Below, in pieces: positions 17,777 to 26,251 of a stretch of DNA of 51,328 nucleotides (positions within the stretch are counted from its first letter, which is position 1; every line of letters begins with the position of its first letter). The notes under the pieces were generated by a model, which saw nothing but the letters and a program-made list of their open reading frames with translations, was not told the DNA's origin and did no database searches. Origin of the DNA: an uncultured Parabacteroides sp. (GTDB taxonomy: Bacteria; Bacteroidota; Bacteroidia; Bacteroidales; Tannerellaceae); the NCBI GenBank assembly GCA_949295065.1, contig CASFJQ010000018.1, forward strand, positions 1-51,328, written 5' to 3'. The position numbers and the translations under genes are program-made.

Positions 17777-17908
17777 GAGGCTATTGTAAAACTGTTTTAA
17801 ACACAGAGACACAGAGCGCACAGAGATTTTTGTTTTGATTATACTCGATATATTACCTCTGTGACTTTGTGTCTCCGTGTTTGATTTTTTATGTTTTGCA
17901 ACAGCCTC
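17777..17908. repeat. Dispersed palindromic repeat, copy 2 (complete)
   Basis: A 132-bp inverted-repeat element. Left arm: GAGGCTATTGTAAAAC, then AAACACAGAGACACAGAG. Right arm read on the minus strand: GAGGCTGTTGCAAAAC, then AAACACGGAGACACAAAG. Arms of about 45 bases match with few changes. Its reverse complement aligns with 1030-1137. It lies between galE (upstream side) and the end of rnfA. Confidence 0.75.
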
Positions 17909-17954
17909 TTCCCATGTTTTTGTTAGTTGATATATCGGTTATTACGGTCAACTA

Positions 17955-18530
17955 TTATGCTCCGATTCCAGAAAATCCCATAAAAGCCATAGCCAGCAAG
18001 CCGGCAGTAATTAGAGCAATAGGAGTTCCTTTTAATCCATTAGGCACATTTGTCATAGCTAACTGTTCTCTGATACCTGCAAAGATAACCAAAGCTAGCG
18101 CAAATCCAATAGCTGTTGATATTGCATATACTACAGATTCCAATAAATTATATTCTTTTTGTATAACAAGAATAGCAACACCAAGTACACAGCAGTTTGT
18201 AGTAATCAAAGGCAAGAAAACTCCTAATGCCTGATATAGTGCAGGCGAAACTTTCTTCAATATGATTTCAACCATCTGAACCAAAGCAGCAATAATCAGA
18301 ATGAAACTGATTGTTTGCATAAAACCAAGTCCAAATACATCAAGTACATATTTCTGAACAAGGAAAGTTACAATAGTTGCCAGTGTAAGCACAAATGTAA
18401 CGGCTGCACCCATTCCGACTGCAGTTTCCACTTTTTTGGAAACACCCAAGAAAGGACAGATTCCCAGGAATTGTGAAAGAACGACATTATTTACGAAAAC
18501 CGCCGTGATAAAAATCAATATATATTCCAT
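17955..18530 (-). CDS. rnfA: Rnf electron transport complex subunit A
   Basis: A 191-residue inner-membrane protein with six predicted transmembrane helices, pairing with RnfE in the membrane core of the Rnf complex (ferredoxin:NAD oxidoreductase, ion-pumping). NNVVLSQFLGICPFLGVS at 14-31 and TTNCCVLGVA at about 109-118 carry the Cys residues thought to hold the intramembrane iron-sulfur cluster shared with RnfE. Last gene of rnfBCDGEA. A strong Shine-Dalgarno AAAGGAGG lies 7 bases before the ATG, and rnfE ends 13 bases upstream. Confidence 0.94.
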   Translation of the reverse strand: MEYILIFITAVFVNNVVLSQFLGICPFLGVSKKVETAVGMGAAVTFVLTLATIVTFLVQKYVLDVFGLGFMQTISFILIIAALVQMVEIILKKVSPALYQALGVFLPLITTNCCVLGVAILVIQKEYNLLESVVYAISTAIGFALALVIFAGIREQLAMTNVPNGLKGTPIALITAGLLAMAFMGFSGIGA

Positions 18531-18543
18531 ATTCTATCCTCCT

Positions 18544-19131
18544 TTATGCTTTTTTCAATTTGTTTACTATTGCTACAAGATAGCCAAGAGCGATGAAACC
18601 ACCCGGAGCAAGTACGAATACCAAAGAACCGAACTCTTCAGGCATCAATGTCATACCAAACAATTTTCCTGTTCCAAACAATTCTCTGATAGCGCCAAGG
18701 CAAGTCAATGCGATGGTAAAACCTAAGCCGATACCAACTCCATCAAAGAAAGAAGGAATAACTCCGTTCTTTGCAGCGAATGCTTCTGCACGGCCCAACA
18801 CGATACAGTTTACAACAATCAATGGAATGAATAATCCCAAGCTTGCATATAATGCCGGGACATATGCTTCCATACACATTTGCACTACGGTTACGAATGT
18901 TGCGATAACAACAATGTATCCCGGAATACGAACCATATCTGGAATTACTTTCTTCAAAGCTGAAATAACGATGTTTGAGCAGATAAGCACGAATGTTGTT
19001 GCCAATCCCATACTCATACCGTTAATGGCAGAAGATGTTGTTCCCAATGTCGGACACATACCCAACAACAATACGAAAGTCGGGTTTTCTTTGATAATAC
19101 CGTTTATTAATATTTTAATCCAGTTATTCAT
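18544..19131 (-). CDS. rnfE: Rnf electron transport complex subunit E
   Basis: A 195-residue inner-membrane protein, homologous to RnfA and inverted against it in the complex. Seen: ENPTFVLLLGMCPTLGTTSSA at 15-35 and IVVNCIVLGRAEAFA at about 105-119, both with the cluster Cys. Six predicted helices. GAAAGGAGG precedes the ATG by 8 bases. Lies between rnfG and rnfA as in other Bacteroidetes. Confidence 0.94.
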   Translation of the reverse strand: MNNWIKILINGIIKENPTFVLLLGMCPTLGTTSSAINGMSMGLATTFVLICSNIVISALKKVIPDMVRIPGYIVVIATFVTVVQMCMEAYVPALYASLGLFIPLIVVNCIVLGRAEAFAAKNGVIPSFFDGVGIGLGFTIALTCLGAIRELFGTGKLFGMTLMPEEFGSLVFVLAPGGFIALGYLVAIVNKLKKA

Positions 19132-19151
19132 TATAAAATCCTCCTTTCATA

Positions 19152-19754
19152 TCATTCTGTTGCTCCGCTAACGACATCTACACTCTTGAATGCACTGTAT
19201 GCTCTGTTTATAGCATCAAGGAATGCTCTACTGGAAATTGTAGCTGCAGTGATTGCATCGACATCTCCACCATCTTTTGATACTTTCAGTCCTTCTTCTG
19301 TCAATGTTCTGCCGATAACAGACTGGTTGTTCTTTTCAGAGCGGAACCATTCCTGCATCTTCGAGCCAAGTCCCGGTGTTTCGGAATGTTTCTGTACTGA
19401 ATAGTTTATCAATTTTCCATCAGGCGTAAATCCGACAACGACCTTGATTTCTCCGCTGAATCCTTTTTTGGTTGAGCTTTCAACAGCAACTCCAACAAGT
19501 TCATCGCCTTTTTTAGCCGGATAAATACGCAGTGAATCACCATCGCTTGTCGCAGCCATATATGATTCTTCAGCAGGTTTGTTGTCGAATTCCGGAGTGA
19601 CAGCTTTGATTGCGGCTTCCAGGCTTGCGGCTTTTGATGCTGCAATCGGTTCTGTTGTCATTTGGTTCACTCCGGCAAGTATAGCTCCTGCCACAACACA
19701 AATTCCTGTCAATGACAAGAGCATATTTGGTAATGTTGATTTCAGTTTTTCCAT
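19152..19754 (-). CDS. rnfG: Rnf electron transport complex subunit G
   Basis: A 200-residue protein with one N-terminal membrane helix (about 8-28) and a periplasmic FMN-binding domain. The FMN is bound covalently to a Thr of the motif here reading DAITAATISSRA (usual form SGATxS/T). Start at ATG 19754, preceded by GGAGGTA which overlaps the 3' end of rnfD; the frame extends to 19787 but without a better start. The conserved HSETPGLGSKM stretch is present. It passes electrons between RnfD and the membrane core. Confidence 0.93.
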   Translation of the reverse strand: MEKLKSTLPNMLLSLTGICVVAGAILAGVNQMTTEPIAASKAASLEAAIKAVTPEFDNKPAEESYMAATSDGDSLRIYPAKKGDELVGVAVESSTKKGFSGEIKVVVGFTPDGKLINYSVQKHSETPGLGSKMQEWFRSEKNNQSVIGRTLTEEGLKVSKDGGDVDAITAATISSRAFLDAINRAYSAFKSVDVVSGATE

Positions 19755-19755
19755 G

Positions 19756-20727
19756 TTATTTACCTCCAAAGTGATTAGGTTTAACATAGGTGTTAATCAG
19801 TGGAGTCAATGCATTCATAATAAGAATTGCGAATGACATACCTTCCGGATACGCACCGAACAGACGGATAACAGCAGTCAGAAGACCAATTCCTGCGCCG
19901 TAAATAAGCATTCCATTTTTAGTCATAGGTGATGTTACATAGTCTGTTGCCATGAAAATTGCTCCAAGCATCAAACCTCCTGAAAGAATGTGAATCAGTG
20001 GAGATGCGTATTCTGCAGGATTAACAAGGTGCATTATGCCGGTGAACACGAATACAGTTCCGATAACTGCCACAGGAATGTGCCATGTGATGATTTTCTT
20101 CCACAACATATAGATGAAACCAAGCAACAATGCTATTGCACTGACTTCACCCAAACTACCTCCGCGAGATCCGATAAACATAGATGCATAGTCAGGCAAA
20201 TTTTCCAAACCACCTTCTTTCATCATAGAAAGAACTGTGGCTCCGGTTTCAGCATCTGTGTATGTCATCGGGAAAGCTGAAAGAGCATCGATAGTAGGCC
20301 AAGTTGTCATCTGTGCAGGGAAAGAGATAAGAAGGAAAACACGACCAACCAATGCCGGGTTGAACACGTTGTTTCCTAATCCGCCAAATGACATCTTTCC
20401 GATACCGATTGCTGCCAAAGCACCAATTATGATAATCCAAATCGGAAGATTTGAAGGCAAGTTGAATGCCAGAAGAACACCTGTCAGTATTGCAGATCCG
20501 TCAAATACTGTAGGTTCCTTTTTCATGAGGAATTTCTGAATCAGATACTCAAAAAGGACACACGCAACAACAGATGTTATCGTAACGATAAGTGCACCCA
20601 GTCCGAAGAAGTATAGCGAAACAAGGAAAGCCGGAATAAGGGCAATCAGAACGCCATACATGTTTTTCTCAATACTGTCTCCTCCGTGAATATGAGGCGA
20701 CGGCGATATGTATAAACTATTTTCCAT
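19756..20727 (-). CDS. rnfD: Rnf electron transport complex subunit D
   Basis: A 323-residue inner-membrane protein with about nine to ten helices and a covalently bound FMN. The flavinylation motif is ETGATVLSM at about 162-170. SPHIHGGDS at the start, GGLGNNVFNPALVGR at about 116-130 and MATDYVTSPMTKNG at about 255-268 are typical. It lies 137 bases downstream of rnfC, a gap filled by repeat element R4, and unlike rnfG, E and A it has no evident Shine-Dalgarno. It ends one base before the rnfG ATG. Confidence 0.94.
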   Translation of the reverse strand: MENSLYISPSPHIHGGDSIEKNMYGVLIALIPAFLVSLYFFGLGALIVTITSVVACVLFEYLIQKFLMKKEPTVFDGSAILTGVLLAFNLPSNLPIWIIIIGALAAIGIGKMSFGGLGNNVFNPALVGRVFLLISFPAQMTTWPTIDALSAFPMTYTDAETGATVLSMMKEGGLENLPDYASMFIGSRGGSLGEVSAIALLLGFIYMLWKKIITWHIPVAVIGTVFVFTGIMHLVNPAEYASPLIHILSGGLMLGAIFMATDYVTSPMTKNGMLIYGAGIGLLTAVIRLFGAYPEGMSFAILIMNALTPLINTYVKPNHFGGK

Positions 20728-20747
20728 ATTCTTTTAATTTCTGTTGT

Positions 20748-20870
20748 AAGAAGTTGACGAGTTGACAAGTTGACGAGGTTTGTTATAATTTATTCCTTGT
20801 CAACTTGCGCCTGAAGCCTTGTCAACTTGTTAACTGAAGCCTAGTCAACTTATTCCCTGTAAAGTTACGA
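20748..20870. repeat. Octamer-repeat inverted element R4, inside the rnf operon
   Basis: Left arm AGAAGTTG-ACGAGTTG-ACAAGTTG-ACGAGG, A/T-rich loop, right arm CCTTGTCA-ACTTG, CTGAAG, CCTTGTCA-ACTTGTTA, CTGAAG, CCTAGTCA-ACTT, then CTGTAAAGTTACG as in R3. It occupies the gap between rnfC and rnfD. Confidence 0.75.
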
Positions 20871-22196
20871 TTTTCTAGCTCTTATTATACCCATCACTTT
20901 ACCTTTTCCTACGCGGATATTATCCAACAGAGGACGATTAGCAGGACAAGTGAAGCTACATGAACCACATTCGATACAATCTTGTATATGCTCGCTTTCT
21001 GCCATTTCCCAATTCTTGAAAACAGTTGCCTTCATCAGGAATGCAGGATTAAGTCCCATTGGACATGCATTTACACATTTTGCACATCTGATACAGTCGT
21101 GCATAGGTTTGCGAACAGACTCTTCTTTAGTAAGCAATAAAATTCCGGAACTTCCTTTGCAAACAGGAACTTCAGCACTGATAAGTGCTTTACCCATCAT
21201 AGGACCGCCACCGATTATTTTACCCGTGTTTTCAGGAACACCGCCTGCTGCTTCAATCAGAACACTGATTGGTGTACCCATTCTCACCAGGAAGTTTGAT
21301 GGTGATTTCAATGCTTTTCCAGTCACAGTTACGATGCGTTCAAACAAAGGTTTGTTTTTCTGAACAGCTTCGTAAACAGCATACACAGTTCCTACGTTCT
21401 GGACAATAGCTCCGGTAGAAATAGGAAGAGCTCCGCTCTTGACCTGTTTGCCGATTACTGCATCAATCAACTGTTTTTCTCCACCTTGAGGATATTGAAC
21501 TTTCAAAGGCATAATTTCAATGCCTTTATATTGTGATGCAAGTTTTGTGAGGTGAGAAATTGCATCCGGCTTGTTGTTTTCAATACCGATAACAGCTTTG
21601 CTTACGTTTACAGCCTTCATCAGGATTGTCAGACCGATAAGAATTTCTTCGCCTTTTTCAAGCATTAATGAGTGGTCGGACGTAAGATATGGTTCGCACT
21701 CAACAGCGTTGACAATCACAACGTCTGCCTTACTTCCCGGAGGAGGCAAAAGTTTTACGTGAGTAGGGAAAGTTGCACCTCCCATACCAACGACACCTGC
21801 TTCCGAGATTTTATCAATAATTTCTTTTGAAGAAAGATTACATTCCTTGATTATAGTCTCGCTTCTGTCGATGCTTTCTTCCCATTCATCACCTTCGACG
21901 TCAATGAAAATAGCCGGACGTTTGTATCCGCTGGCATCGATTGCATTATCTATTTTGTTTACTTTACCGGAGACTGATGAGTGAATGTTTGCCGAAACAA
22001 AACCTCCGGCTTTTGCCAGAAGAGTTCCAACTTTTACAACATCACCTTTCTTAACCACAGCCTGCGCAGGGGCACCGATATGTTGACTCAAAGGGATAAT
22101 AACTTGTTTGGGTGCAGCCAGTGCGGTAATTTTTTTACCGGCAGACAATTTATTTTCGGGTGGGTGAATACCTCCGATTCGAAATGTCTTTAGCAT
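20865..22196 (-). CDS. rnfC: Rnf electron transport complex subunit C
   Basis: A 443-residue peripheral subunit holding the NADH site with FMN and two [4Fe-4S] clusters. Seen: N-terminal barrel-sandwich part (HIGAPAQAVVKKGDVVKVG), GMGGATFPTHVKL at about 136-148, VNAVECEPYLTSDH at about 162-175, and clusters CIRCAKCVNACP at about 369-380 and CIECGSCSFTCP at about 408-419. NAD(H) binds in the N-terminal half. Encoded 12 bases downstream of rnfB. Its stop codon lies at the edge of repeat element R4. Confidence 0.95.
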   Translation of the reverse strand: MLKTFRIGGIHPPENKLSAGKKITALAAPKQVIIPLSQHIGAPAQAVVKKGDVVKVGTLLAKAGGFVSANIHSSVSGKVNKIDNAIDASGYKRPAIFIDVEGDEWEESIDRSETIIKECNLSSKEIIDKISEAGVVGMGGATFPTHVKLLPPPGSKADVVIVNAVECEPYLTSDHSLMLEKGEEILIGLTILMKAVNVSKAVIGIENNKPDAISHLTKLASQYKGIEIMPLKVQYPQGGEKQLIDAVIGKQVKSGALPISTGAIVQNVGTVYAVYEAVQKNKPLFERIVTVTGKALKSPSNFLVRMGTPISVLIEAAGGVPENTGKIIGGGPMMGKALISAEVPVCKGSSGILLLTKEESVRKPMHDCIRCAKCVNACPMGLNPAFLMKATVFKNWEMAESEHIQDCIECGSCSFTCPANRPLLDNIRVGKGKVMGIIRARKS

Positions 22197-22208
22197 ACTA
22201 TTATGATT

Positions 22209-23126
22209 TTATTGTTGATTTTTACTTTCTTCTTTATTTTCTGCAGTTGTAGTTGCAGCTGCTTGTGGTTTTGCTGCTACAGCTTCTTTTGCTGCTGCAG
22301 GTGCCGGCTCTTTGCGTGGAGGGAAATTCAATTCGTGGATTGCTCCTGTAGGACACACGGCAACACATTTACGACACATGCGGCATTTGTTGAAATCGAT
22401 GTAAGCAACATTGTTTTCAACAGTGATTGCTTCAAACGGACATTCTTTTGCACATTTTCCGCAGCCGATACATGCATTGCTGCAGGCTTTACGTGCAACA
22501 GCTCCTTTATCCTTGTTCACGCAGCTGACGAAAATACGGCGTGATTTCGGACCTTTCTTGCGCAACTCGATGATGTTTTTAGGACAAGCTTTGACGCAAG
22601 CTCCACAAGATGTACATTTGTCTTCATCAACTGTTGCAATTCCTGTTTCAGGATTGATGTGTATTGCATCAAAATTACATGCTTTCACACAATCTCCATA
22701 GCCAAGACAGCCAAAACTACATCCGGTTTCTCCGCCATAAAGTGATGTTGCGATTGCACAACTCTTTGTTCCGTCATAAGTGTTGGTTTTAGGGCGAGCC
22801 TGGCAAGTTCCGTTACAGCGAACAACTGCAACCATTGGTTCGGCAGCCTTTGCCTCTTTACCCAAAATAGCCGCTACTTTTGACATTACAGGAGCGCCTC
22901 CTACAGGACATAACAGACCGTCAAGTGAGTCTGCCTTAACACAAGCTCCTGCAAAACCAGAACATCCCGGATAACCGCATCCTCCGCAGTTGGCACCGGG
23001 CAGAACTTCTTGTACTTGCGCAATGCGAGGGTCTTCATAAACTTCGAATTTCTTCGAAACTACATAAAGCAGCAGCGCACCCGCAGCACCGATAATTCCT
23101 AAAGAAATAATAGCAATTATAATCAT
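22209..23126 (-). CDS. rnfB: Rnf electron transport complex subunit B
   Basis: A 305-residue ferredoxin-like subunit that accepts electrons from ferredoxin at the cytoplasmic face. One N-terminal helix (2-24), an Fe-S domain with GANCGGCGYPGCSGFA at about 43-59, then ferredoxin-type cluster motifs CTSCGACVKACP, CIGCGKCAKECP and CRMCRKCVAVCP, plus CSFGCLGYGDCVKAC. The last 35 residues are an Ala/Lys/Glu-rich tail that looks unstructured. Follows the rseC-like gene by 12 bases and precedes rnfC. Confidence 0.95.
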   Translation of the reverse strand: MIIIAIISLGIIGAAGALLLYVVSKKFEVYEDPRIAQVQEVLPGANCGGCGYPGCSGFAGACVKADSLDGLLCPVGGAPVMSKVAAILGKEAKAAEPMVAVVRCNGTCQARPKTNTYDGTKSCAIATSLYGGETGCSFGCLGYGDCVKACNFDAIHINPETGIATVDEDKCTSCGACVKACPKNIIELRKKGPKSRRIFVSCVNKDKGAVARKACSNACIGCGKCAKECPFEAITVENNVAYIDFNKCRMCRKCVAVCPTGAIHELNFPPRKEPAPAAAKEAVAAKPQAAATTTAENKEESKNQQ

Positions 23127-23138
23127 GTTTTTTTATCA

Positions 23139-23552
23139 TTAAAATTTCCCAAGTTTGAAAACGAATTGTTTCTTCAGTCTGTCTCTAAGCTTATATAATA
23201 TGAAATAATAAGGTATAAGCATAGCCAATCCTGCCAGACCGGTTGTTGTTTCGCTATATCCCAACCATGTTCCTGTGGCTATTGATGCAAGAAGAATGAA
23301 TAGAGGTATAACAAAAGCCAGAAAAACAGCTTGAAGGCCAAGCGAGGTTTCGCCCCATACGGAAACTTGTTCTCCTATGTGGTATTCTCCTGTGTGGTCT
23401 TCCACTTCAATTATTTTTTCTTTGCTTTCGGATGCGTTGCATACGGATTTTGCATGACATCCCGAGCAAGCCGACTGCTGTTGTATTTTTACATATACAA
23501 TATCGTTTTCGATACGTACAACAACTCCGGCATGATGTATATTTCTGTTCAT
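23139..23552 (-). CDS. RseC/MucC-family protein, first gene of rnf operon
   Basis: A 137-residue membrane protein. Start at ATG 23552 (MNRNIHHAGVVVRI); the GTG at 23582 lies too close to the predicted transcription start. N-terminal beta part with Cys cluster ACSGCHAKSVC at about 28-38, then two adjacent helices (about 78-120). RseC proteins occur beside rnf/rsx genes and are linked to SoxR reduction and envelope stress in proteobacteria; here its first-gene position suggests a role in Rnf assembly or cofactor supply, which is inference. Confidence 0.85.
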   Translation of the reverse strand: MNRNIHHAGVVVRIENDIVYVKIQQQSACSGCHAKSVCNASESKEKIIEVEDHTGEYHIGEQVSVWGETSLGLQAVFLAFVIPLFILLASIATGTWLGYSETTTGLAGLAMLIPYYFILYKLRDRLKKQFVFKLGKF

Positions 23553-23584
23553 ATTTGTAAACTCGACATTGCAAAATAGCACGG

Positions 23585-23615
23585 CAAATGTACATATTAT
23601 TTTTTACGATACAAG
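23585..23615 (-). promoter_or_regulatory. Promoter of the rseC-rnfBCDGEA operon
   Basis: On the minus strand: -33 CTTG (23612-23615), 19-base spacer, -7 TACATTTG (23585-23592). Start of transcription near 23578, about 25 bases before the ATG. Confidence 0.7.
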
Positions 23616-23826
23616 AAATAAATAATGAAACTTTTAGGTAACAAATTTATATTTTCAAACATAAAAAATACCTTATTTGAAGTATTGTTTTTCTGATTTG
23701 TTTGTTTAATTGGGTGTTTAATATACATTTGAACTGTTTTTGCTTTGAAATAATTAGAGAAAATAATAAAAAAGGGCATTTATGTGAACAAATGATACGC
23801 TTCTATACCTGGTTTATTTCAAAGTT

Positions 23827-23914
23827 TAAACATATATAGACCTGCTTTGAAATATATACGGCCCCGCGATGAAATATATACGGCCCGACGGAGAAATATA
23901 TATTGTCCTACGAA
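23827..23914 (+). repeat. 22-bp tandem repeat array A, core GAAATATATACGG
   Basis: Units begin exactly 22 bases apart at 23827 (degenerate), 23849, 23871 and 23893. The core GAAATATATA is identical in the last three, CGGCCC in two, and the remaining nine bases vary. It lies about 160 bases before the DPP-IV gene, in the divergent gap with the rnf operon. A second array with the same core and the same period is at 39276-39363. The gap 23616-24048 holds no other feature that I can support. Confidence 0.8.
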
Positions 23915-24048
23915 AAATGGGTTCGGATAGTTTTGTGTGCAGTTTCGGATGCTTTTCCGCCGTTTGCAAACAGTCTGATTTGTGCAGTGATATGAGTTGG
24001 AAAATTCAAAAACATAATTAAAAATTATAGTATCCCTTTTAAAAACAT

Positions 24049-24056
24049 TACCTTTG
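24049..24056 (+). promoter_or_regulatory. -7 element of the DPP-IV/lipA promoter
   Basis: TACCTTTG fits TAnnTTTG, 20 bases before the ATG. No good -33 TTTG is seen at the right distance, so an activator may be needed. Confidence 0.5.
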
Positions 24057-24076
24057 TTTCAAAATCAATTATATCC

Positions 24077-26251
24077 ATGAAACGATTTAAATTAGTATCA
24101 GTATTGTTTGTTTTCTGTGCAAATGCATTATGTGCGCAGAATGGAGGAAAACCGGTGGAGTTGAAAGATATAACCGGTGGAAAGTTCCGTCAGGTTACAT
24201 CTGTAGGTGAAATGCGTTCGCTTCCCGATGGTGAATATTATACAGCTATGAACAACGAGCGAAGTATGATTATAAAATACTCATATCGCTCGGGTAATGC
24301 AGTTGATACACTTTTCAATGTCAATACAGCCCGCGAATGTACGTTTGACAAGTTTGATGGTTATGAAATAAGCAGCACTGGACATCATATTCTGGTGTGG
24401 TGTGAAACTGAACCAATCTACAGACGTTCGTTCAAATCTGTAGTGTATGACTATGATGTTCGCCGCAATTATGTAAAGCCGATTTCCGAATCAAAAAGCA
24501 AACTGATGATTCCAACATATTCTCCGGATGGAAGAATGTGTGCTTTTGTTCGCGATAACAATATCTGGATTCGCAAATTCGATTTCGACACTGAGGTGCA
24601 GGTTACCAAAGATGGTGAGTTGAATAAAATTCTTAATGGTATAACTGATTGGGTATATGAAGAAGAATTTGCCGTAACAAATCTTATGGCATGGTCGCCG
24701 GACAGTGAATATCTTGCATTCGTACGTTCAGATGAATCTGACGTGAAGGAATATTCAATGCAGATGTATGGCGAAGGAACATATCCTTCATATTATAATT
24801 TCAAATATCCTAAAGCAGGAGAGAAGAACTCAACAGTGACATTGCATTCATATTGCGTCCAGACTCGTGACACAAAACATCTGGATGTTCCACTGGATGA
24901 AGACGGATATATCCCACGCATAACATTTACTAAGAATTCTGACCAATTAGCTGTTATGACTTTGAATCGTCAGCAGAATCTGTTCAATATGTATTATGTG
25001 AATCCGAAGAGCGGCGTTTCAAGATTGATTCTTCGTGAGGAAAACAAATGTTATGTAGATTCAGAATGGTTGAAGTCAATTCAGTTCTTGAACAATGGTT
25101 TCCTTTATGTTAGCGAGCAGGACGGATATTCACATATTTATATGTATTCTCCAACCGGTGTAATGCAGCGTCAGGTAACAAAAGGAAATTGGGACGTCAC
25201 TCAGTTGTTGGGAATCGACGAGGCTACAAAAACTGTATATTATGAATCTGCTGAAGAAAGTCCGATGCAGCGTGCCGTTTATAAAGTTGATGCAAAAGGC
25301 GTGAAAACAAAATTGTCAACCGAAAAAGGTACAAACAATGCTCAGTTCAGCGCAAACTTCGCATATTATGTGAACCGTTACTCAAATGCGAACACTCCGA
25401 TGAAAATCACTGTAAACGAAACCAAGACAAAGAAGGTTTTGAGAACATTGCAGGACAATGCGGCATTGAATGAACGTCTGGCAAAATATAACTTTGCGAA
25501 GAAAGAGTTCTTTACAGTGAATACAGCTTCTGGTGTTGAACTTAATGCCTGGATGGTGAAACCTTTGAACTTTGATGAAAACAAACGCTATCCTGTTCTG
25601 ATGTTCCAATACAGCGGACCAAATTCACAGCAGGTTCTGGATTCTTATTCATTCGATTGGGAGCGTTATCTTTCAACAAAAGATATTTTGGTTGTTTGTG
25701 TTGACGGCCGTGGTACGGGTGCCAGAGGCGAAGCCTTCAGAAAATGCACATATATGAACATGGGCGATTTGGAATCAAAAGACCAGGTTGAGGCTGCTCA
25801 CGCATTGGCTGAGTTGCCTTATGTGGACGGCAACAGAATGGCTATTTGGGGATGGAGCTTTGGCGGCTACAACACATTGATGGCTTTGACAGTGGGAAAA
25901 GGCACATTCAAGGTCGGAATTGCAGTTGCTCCTCCAACAGACTGGAGATATTATGATACAGTATATACTGAGCGTTTCATGCGTACACCTCAGGAAAATC
26001 AGCGTGGTTATGACTTGACTTCTCCATTGAAGCGTGTCAACGAACTTCAGGGAAAACTGTTGCTTATCCATGGTACAGCCGACGATAATGTGCATTTCAA
26101 ACAGACAATGGATTATGCCGAAGCTCTTGTTCAGGCAAACAAGCAGTTTGATATGCATGTCTATAGAGACAGAAATCATGGTATATATGGTGGAAACACT
26201 AGATATCATTTATATACAAAGATGTCTAATTATTTATTCGATAATTTATAA
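24077..26251 (+). CDS. Secreted dipeptidyl-peptidase IV family serine peptidase (S9B)
   Basis: A 724-residue exported peptidase removing dipeptides, usually X-Pro or X-Ala, from peptide N-termini in the periplasm. Signal peptide at 1-20 (cleavage after LCA). An N-terminal beta propeller (about 60-475) contains DWVYEEEF, the Glu-Glu pair that binds the substrate amino group in DPP-IV. The alpha/beta-hydrolase domain (about 480-724) has nucleophile Ser594 in GWSFGG, Asp669 in HGTADDNVHF and His701 in DRNHGIYGG. The stop overlaps the lipA start by one base, so they are co-transcribed, a pairing with no obvious functional link. Confidence 0.93.
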   Translation: MKRFKLVSVLFVFCANALCAQNGGKPVELKDITGGKFRQVTSVGEMRSLPDGEYYTAMNNERSMIIKYSYRSGNAVDTLFNVNTARECTFDKFDGYEISSTGHHILVWCETEPIYRRSFKSVVYDYDVRRNYVKPISESKSKLMIPTYSPDGRMCAFVRDNNIWIRKFDFDTEVQVTKDGELNKILNGITDWVYEEEFAVTNLMAWSPDSEYLAFVRSDESDVKEYSMQMYGEGTYPSYYNFKYPKAGEKNSTVTLHSYCVQTRDTKHLDVPLDEDGYIPRITFTKNSDQLAVMTLNRQQNLFNMYYVNPKSGVSRLILREENKCYVDSEWLKSIQFLNNGFLYVSEQDGYSHIYMYSPTGVMQRQVTKGNWDVTQLLGIDEATKTVYYESAEESPMQRAVYKVDAKGVKTKLSTEKGTNNAQFSANFAYYVNRYSNANTPMKITVNETKTKKVLRTLQDNAALNERLAKYNFAKKEFFTVNTASGVELNAWMVKPLNFDENKRYPVLMFQYSGPNSQQVLDSYSFDWERYLSTKDILVVCVDGRGTGARGEAFRKCTYMNMGDLESKDQVEAAHALAELPYVDGNRMAIWGWSFGGYNTLMALTVGKGTFKVGIAVAPPTDWRYYDTVYTERFMRTPQENQRGYDLTSPLKRVNELQGKLLLIHGTADDNVHFKQTMDYAEALVQANKQFDMHVYRDRNHGIYGGNTRYHLYTKMSNYLFDNL

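Noticed and set aside
17955-23126. Na+-translocating NADH:quinone reductase (Nqr) instead of Rnf
   Set aside because: The order B-C-D-G-E-A and the polyferredoxin RnfB and two-cluster RnfC are Rnf-specific; no NqrA or NqrF is present. Whether Na+ or H+ is pumped cannot be told.
23827-23914. Possible CRISPR array
   Set aside because: The 22-base units are contiguous; there are no unique spacers of 30 or so bases and no cas genes. The same holds for 39276-39363 and for the octamer arrays.
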